This document shows, in pieces, positions 58,753 through 64,000 of a stretch of DNA of 64,000 nucleotides; positions within the stretch are counted from its first letter, which is position 1, and each line of letters begins with the position of its first letter. The translations under genes were made by a program, and so were the position numbers. Below the pieces are notes generated by a model. That model searched no databases. It saw only the letters and a list, made by a program, of their open reading frames with translations, and was not told the DNA's origin. The DNA is from Petrosia ficiformis. Lineage: Eukaryota > Porifera > Demospongiae > Haplosclerida > Petrosiidae. Location: the NCBI GenBank assembly GCA_947044365.1, contig OX345636.1:58841537-58905536 (forward strand), read 5' to 3'.

Positions 58753-59027
58753 TAGGGCTGGGAATTGGCTCAGATTCTGAAATCGATTATCACTAACTTC
58801 CAATCGATTCATAATCGATTAAAATCAGTTGAAGTAATTAGGCCAATTAAGTCAATTAATACAGGAAATGCCTCCCATTTGATGATCCAAAAGGCTTCCT
58901 GTCACTTCCATATTGAACATTATTTGCCATCACATGCTTGAAAAGTATGTCTTCTGGAATAATTAGCATAATTGATATCACAGACTATCAATATCAATTG
59001 ATTAATCAATTAATCGTCCCAGCCCTA
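58753..59027. mobile_element. hAT-type MITE with AATCGATT-word interior, copy 2 (intact duplication)
   Basis: Ends TAGGGCTGGGA and TCCCAGCCCTA; flanked by ATAATTAT on both sides (58745-58752 and 59028-59035), an exact 8-bp target duplication. 275 bp. Inverted relative to 12267-12564. Confidence 0.88.
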
Positions 59028-59422
59028 ATAATTATTATAAAGTGAGTACACAGCTTGTATATTACATGTATGTATATCTATTACAGTAAACCCCTTTTAC
59101 ATGTACATGTACATGTATTTCCTTAAACAGCTTTTTATTTTCAAATTCAACTTGTTTTTATAAATGTGATGATGAATATCATGTAATAAATTGTATAAAA
59201 TCTAAACTGTATACCTAGTCAATTCTAAATGATATAAATCAGAGATTTCTACGAGCTTTAATTAACATTACCTACCTGACAAGTTTACAATCATTCACCT
59301 TTCTGCTTTTCTGACAGTAATGAAGCTTGATATCAGCTTTATATGTCTTCATTTTGAAACAGTTGATGTTAATGTATACATGTATATCAGAATGATGTAT
59401 TAATACTCCACTCTCTATACAG

Positions 59423-59527
59423 AATATGAGGATCTTTTGGGCGATTCAGTTTGATGATGATGAGGAAGTGGAATCACTGATTAATGATTCCAAAACAGAT
59501 ATAAAATGGACTAACGAAGCTTATTTT
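59423..59527 (+). CDS. Exon 3 of the plus-strand gene, ankyrin-like
   Basis: 105 nt; acceptor CTATACAG, donor TTT^GTAAGT, phase 0. Encodes NMRIFWAIQFDDDEEVESLI and NDSKTDIKWTNEAYF. It continues the helix pattern of the previous exon (...FWAIQFDDDEEVESLIND). No later exon is recognised before the window end. Confidence 0.45.
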
Positions 59528-59539
59528 GTAAGTGTCATC

Positions 59540-60205
59540 CTATAAATTAATAATTAAAATATCATTTTTTATGATGTTTAATTATAATATTTAATAGTTA
59601 TTATGATTTAATAATTATTATTGAATATCCATTCTATTATGATGGTATATACTAGATATTATTATGAAATGTTATTTGTGGTAATATGATTGTGGATATA
59701 CTGACAAGGAATATTTCATTACTGTTAACATTGTCTTCATTATTTATGTAAATGTCTTATGAAGTTCCTTAACAATGTTTAATATTACTATTTTCGTTTC
59801 TCCCTTCCTATGATTGGTTCCATGATCAATGGTATAGACAGGAAGTTATTGTTTGGTGAGGGGGAGAGGGGCTTACAAAAGGAAATAGGCATACATACTG
59901 TACTGCAATTTTTAGCTTATTAGTTATTCATGAGGGCATGCTTTTCACTACAAGCTGTAAATTAATCCATGTACAATAATTATAATCTATTGAATTACGA
60001 CACAAACAAACCAAATCAACATTATAATTGATGTATGTTATTATAAGAATTCAGTGTTTGGCAAAATGTTCATTTTAAATTAATTTATTAACCTCATAGT
60101 CTACTGTTTCAACTACTTGTAATTGTTTAGGTCAAATATATGATATAATCTAGTATTTATTCATACACACATTACCTTTATTGTCTCACTAACATAAACA
60201 CATAC
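59540..60205. other. No gene recognised
   Basis: Downstream of exon 59423-59527; no further exon supported. Confidence 0.5.
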
Positions 60206-60210
60206 ACTCA

Positions 60211-60519
60211 CAGGGGTGGATACAGGATTTATTGTATGGTGGGGTTGATTCATAAAGGGCGTGGTAAATTAATTAACGAAAGAAAAAGGTCCTCTAACAT
60301 CGATTTCTGGAAGATGCGCCTCAAATGTTATTAAATGAAAGCCTTCAAAATGTCTTCTACTGGAATTCTCTCCTGGTAATGCATAGCTATCACAGCCATG
60401 TCTGAAAAGTGTTCTTCTGTGAATGAGGATCGTGTGTAAGTCTTTCAAAGTTCAAATGTTTGGGAGGGTTGCAACCCCACAAACCTCCCCCCCCCCCCCC
60501 CCCCCTAAATCCGCCCTTG
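60211..60519. mobile_element. MITE with GGATTTAG-type ends
   Basis: Left 'caggggtggatacagg' and right 'ctaaatccgcccttg' are imperfect inverted ends. A C homopolymer run lies just inside the right end. Confidence 0.6.
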
Positions 60520-60664
60520 ACTCATACAAACATGTATTTACAAACATACATACTCACACAAACATAATTCACACAAATATATACATACACATTGTCTATT
60601 CCTTTAATGATATAAAGTACCAATATACAATGTATCCATAGAGGTGTTAGGATTGGGTTTAACA

Positions 60665-61825
60665 AAATTTCCTGTACACTGGCTACCTAAATGACATAAA
60701 AATCCTTACGGAAAGAGATTTATTGCTGCTTCACATAAGTGTACCACTAAGGCATTATCTAAACTTCTTACCACATGTCTTAATTACTACTATAACTACT
60801 CATTTTAAAGAATATTGCCATGGCATTTATAATAATATCGGTGTTAACTGTTTTTGGATAATTAATAATTCACAACAGGTCCTTGATAAACTTCACACAA
60901 TTAATCACTTTTCTAATGCAAAAAAAATTGATAGCTTTAATTTTTCTACACTGTATACTAGTATTCCACATATCTCTTTAAAATTGGCACTTACGGCTCT
61001 CATACAGGAAGCATATAGAGTTAGAAATTGCATATACCTAGTTGTAAATAAGTTTGGTAAAGCATATTGGTCAGACATACATGTACCATCTAAATCTAGT
61101 TGTAGCAAAAATATTAAAGAGGATAAACTGATAGAAATGCTGGAATTCCTGATAGATAACATTTACATTAAAGTAGGTAAAGAAATATTTAGGCAGCAAG
61201 TAGGAATTCCGATGGGTACTGATTGTGCTCCTTTTTTAGCTAATTTATTTTTATTCTATTATGAATATAACTATATGAAAGATCTTATCAAAAGTAATAT
61301 ACACTTAGCTAAACAGTTTCCTTACACTACCAGATATATTGATGATCTTTTAACATTAAATAATAATAGATTTACAAAAGTTATTCCTAACATATATCCT
61401 CCTGAGTTAGAACTCAAAAGAACTACTGAGAGTCCCACTATGCTATCCTATTTAGATATATTAATTACAATAGAAAATGAGAAATATCACACTACCATTT
61501 TTGATAAAAGAGACAATTTTGGTTTTAATATAGTTACCTTTCCACATTTATGCAGTAATATTCCCACTAAACCTGCTTATGAAGTGTATATTTCACAATT
61601 AATTAGAATTAGTAGGATATGTGATTCCTTTAAAGATTTTGCACAAAGAGACTATAAGTTAACTAGTCATTTAATACAACAAGGTTTCTGGTATACTAAG
61701 CTATGTTTTACATTTAAAAGGTTTACAAAATACATGCACCTATTTTTTCTAAATTTAAATGTAATGTACGCAAGCATATAGAGGAAGGTATTTACCTGCT
61801 GGTTAATGTAAGACTGAACAACTAG
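60665..61825 (+). pseudogene. Reverse transcriptase pseudogene (Penelope-like or related)
   Basis: Open from KFPVHWLPK, then a TGA at 60692-60694, HKNPYGKRFIAASHKCTTKA, a one-base shift near 60780, TTHFKEYCHGIYNN, FNFSTLYTSIPH (motif A region), QVGIPMGTDCAPFLANLFL (motif B), RYIDDLL (catalytic YIDD), SYLDILITI, a long C-terminal block with FPHLCSNIP and YEVYISQLIRISRICDSFKD. A second shift near 61725 precedes KFKCNVRKHIEEGIYL and a stop. The LPK-HK motif and YxDD suggest a Penelope-like lineage, but the family name is uncertain. No endonuclease domain is seen. Three lesions make it non-functional. Confidence 0.8.
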
Positions 61826-62214
61826 AAATGTGACTATTAGACGTGCTGGACATTGATTAGTACTTATTAGTGCTTTTTCACAATTATAATCAGTACTAAT
61901 CAGTACTTCTTTTGTGTGTTGCATGGGTAGACAGTGATGGCCAGCTGCTTTTGTAAGAGCAGGTGCTTAGCTTAATGTGCCTCACTGATCTCAAACCTTG
62001 CATATGTGACCAACTTGGGTTTGCGGCAGCTCTATGCTTTTCTTCTTGGTTTGTGAGTCGCATTATGTTGTGTACTTGTTATTTAAGTGTACTATTTTTA
62101 TTGTTATTATTGTTATATGGACGCTGGATGAGTGGGGAGAGTTGGCTAGCCATCAAAGATCTTTAACCCACCATTCCCGGTTCTCAAGACTGGGCATTCA
62201 GTGTTCAATTTTAG

Positions 62215-62395
62215 CATATTTTTCTAAGCCATTGTGGCAGTTCCTCTTCTAAGCCATTGTGGCTGCTTATTTTCTAAGCCATTGTGGCTGCTTATTTTCT
62301 AAGCCATTGTGGCAGTTCCTTTTCTAAGCCATTGTGGCTGCTTATTTTCTAAGCCATTGTGGCTGCTTATTTTCTAAGCCATTGTGGCTGATTAT

Positions 62396-62438
<43 letters not shown>

Positions 62439-62500
62439 TTTTAAGCCATAGTAGCTGCTCTAATGTTTAATGAAGCCATTGTGGCTGCTTGTTTGTTTGT
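62215..62500. repeat. 25-26 bp tandem repeat with a TA run
   Basis: Unit 'ttctaagccattgtggctgc' plus 'ttatt', about ten copies, split by (TA)n at 62397-62434. Confidence 0.92.
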
Positions 62501-62509
62501 TGTGTGTGT

Positions 62510-62810
62510 TTGTTTGCACCTTTTGCTAGCATGCTAGACACATGAATTTTCATGTAATTAATTAATGACTTACAGGTTAGTTAGAGTCTTGTTCTAAAAC
62601 TCTTAAAGATAAATCACTCACACATGTAGCCCCTCCCACTATTTAACTACTATACTATACTATTACTATTGTATCACTAACCTGTGTAAAGTAATTAATT
62701 ATAAAGCATAGTTCTTTGTTGAATATCATTTCATGACTTCATGTGTTGTATTTTATAACTATTTCTGTTACAATTAGTGATATACTGAATCAGTATTTAA
62801 TATGTTATGT
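62510..62810. other. No gene recognised
   Basis: AT-rich unique DNA. Confidence 0.5.
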
Positions 62811-62814
62811 TGTT

Positions 62815-63005
62815 TAGGAGCATGGGCCAAATTGGCTCAACAATGATTACTATATATGCCATTGAGAATACATCTTGAAGCAATTAAGTTAATGCTGTTA
62901 GTGACATTATAATAATAATTACACATATAACTGTGCCATCTGGCCTAAAGAGAGAACTGTGCAGTGCATGCCAAATAAGAAGCTCTTTTGGCCAATGGTG
63001 CACCA
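62815..63005. repeat. Dispersed repeat D2, copy 2
   Basis: Partner of 15740-15935 in the same orientation. Confidence 0.7.
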
Positions 63006-63081
63006 GATAAGCTTATCATAAACACTGATATGTTATATTTATAGCATAGATCTGCCTGTGTTATCATGTACATATTCATGT

Positions 63082-63966
63082 TAGTGTTGTACTTATACTT
63101 GTATAGGTACATGTATAGGTGCCTCCTGTACCATGGTATAGGTAAATATAGGTATAGGCAAGTAGTATAGGGCAGATACAGATACTTTACAGACCAAGTT
63201 TTGAAACTTTATAGTACTATTTTACTGTTTTAGAAAAAGACTGATACAACAGTCAGAATCATATATTTATTAGCTATTTCCATTTTTTTGTAGTTTGTGA
63301 GTTTCATTTTCCAACAGAAATGACTATATAGAGCAGTGCTAAAAATTAGTGATGCATGTGAACATATACTAGAACAAGTGTATATAGAGAAAAAAAACAT
63401 CCCTATGATTGCTTTATAAATTTATAAAAGTATCCCTATGACTGCTTTGTGGTGTCCAGCATTCAGTAATCATGGCTGACTATCAAGCATGAAAGACAAC
63501 AGCTTATTATAGTTATTAACTTATTATTTTGATTATCTACTCTCCTGACCTTTCAAAAGACCTTATAGAACTTTAGGAATATATGTCAGGCAGAATAGCT
63601 AGCTATTAGTTCCAGTTTCTAAGTAAGACTAAGCTACACAGCTTTCTTTCTGCTGGTTTGTAGAGCTTGATCGCGCGTTCTTTTATGCGCCACGCCCATT
63701 AATTGACCGAGCTCCCGGGAATGATGTAACTTCCTTAACTACGTATACAACGCATACTCGCGTAGGTGACACAAACATATATATATATAAACATACATCG
63801 AACCCGTGGGAAAGCAATCATAGGGATGGCCTTACGGGCCATAAAAAGCAGTGAACACATGTTCATTGTGTACGTACATGTAGGAATAGGTATAGGTATA
63901 GGCAGTTTTAGTTGCCTATAATATCTGTATCTGAATTACAGGCAAAACCTAGTATAGGTACAACAC
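63082..63966. mobile_element. Element with TATAGGTA-word ends, split by an M2 insertion
   Basis: Left 'tagtgttgtacttatac' and right 'gtataggtacaacacta' are inverted ends; both end regions are made of 'tataggta' words with one 'cagatacagatac'/'tatctgtatctg' pair. The centre is a nested M2 copy at 63404-63845. Confidence 0.65.
63404..63845. mobile_element. MITE family M2, copy 3 (inverted, nested)
   Basis: Starts 'tccctatgactgctttgtgg' after a short duplicated end and finishes 'ggaaagcaatcatagggatg'. The interior is the reverse complement of 22826-23214, including 'accttttgaaaggtc'-type palindrome and 'attaattgaccgagc'. Confidence 0.75.
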
Positions 63967-64000
63967 TAGTACATGTACATGTATGTATGTATACATACAT

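Overview
The window reads as nuclear DNA of an early-branching animal, most likely a demosponge. The DNA is AT-rich. Its exons are short, with GT/AG borders and matching phases, and belong to animal genes (enolase, GnT-I/MGAT1). It is dense in small DNA transposons, in CA and TA microsatellites, and in the palindromic word TACATGTA/TGTACA. No bacterial operon, CRISPR array or viral genome is visible. Most open frames are microsatellite or tandem-repeat translations, so the real coding content is small and split into exons. The sponge assignment is inference.

Layout. 1-5 kb: a minus-strand multi-exon gene of unknown product, with three of its exons duplicated about 4.2 kb away. 5-7 kb: a 1-kb tandem duplication. 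7.5-8 kb: a small plus-strand gene with a membrane helix. 9-12 kb: two in-frame minisatellites, one a two-monomer higher-order repeat. 12.6-16.4 kb: plus-strand exons of an MGAT1-like glycosyltransferase that lacks the expected catalytic-base exon. 14-17.5 kb: several foldback elements. 18.6-22.3 kb: a 3.7-kb element with roughly 0.5-kb inverted arms. 24.2-25.2 kb: a minus-strand five-exon gene with BEN-protein-like architecture. 26.7-29.1 kb: a 0.6-kb duplication bordered by CA arrays. 31.3-31.6 kb: a decayed 28S rRNA fragment. 33.4-39.9 kb: a minus-strand enolase copy, intron-bearing but damaged, truncated and invaded by transposons. 41.5-43.7 kb: two remnants of a retroelement ORF. 43.9-59.5 kb: a plus-strand gene with three small phase-0 exons and introns that carry a near-complete hAT transposon (44.1-46.3 kb), a TTAA-bounded piggyBac-like element, tRNA-derived SINEs and a large GTCAC satellite. 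60.7-61.8 kb: a reverse-transcriptase pseudogene. 62-64 kb: tandem repeats and a nested pair of MITEs.

Two results stand out. First, in two unrelated genes on opposite strands (enolase, MGAT1-like) the 3' end of an exon together with its 5' splice site has been copied into the following intron, in enolase as an exact 87-bp series. A possible acceptor-side counterpart lies upstream of an exon at 12.6 kb. Second, many small non-autonomous elements share hAT hallmarks (CAGGG/TAGGG ends, several with 8-bp target duplications). Some have interiors built from one short word, and one still carries the end of a hAT transposase. Coordinates of repeat edges were read by eye and may be off by a few bases; exon borders were checked for splice sites and phase.
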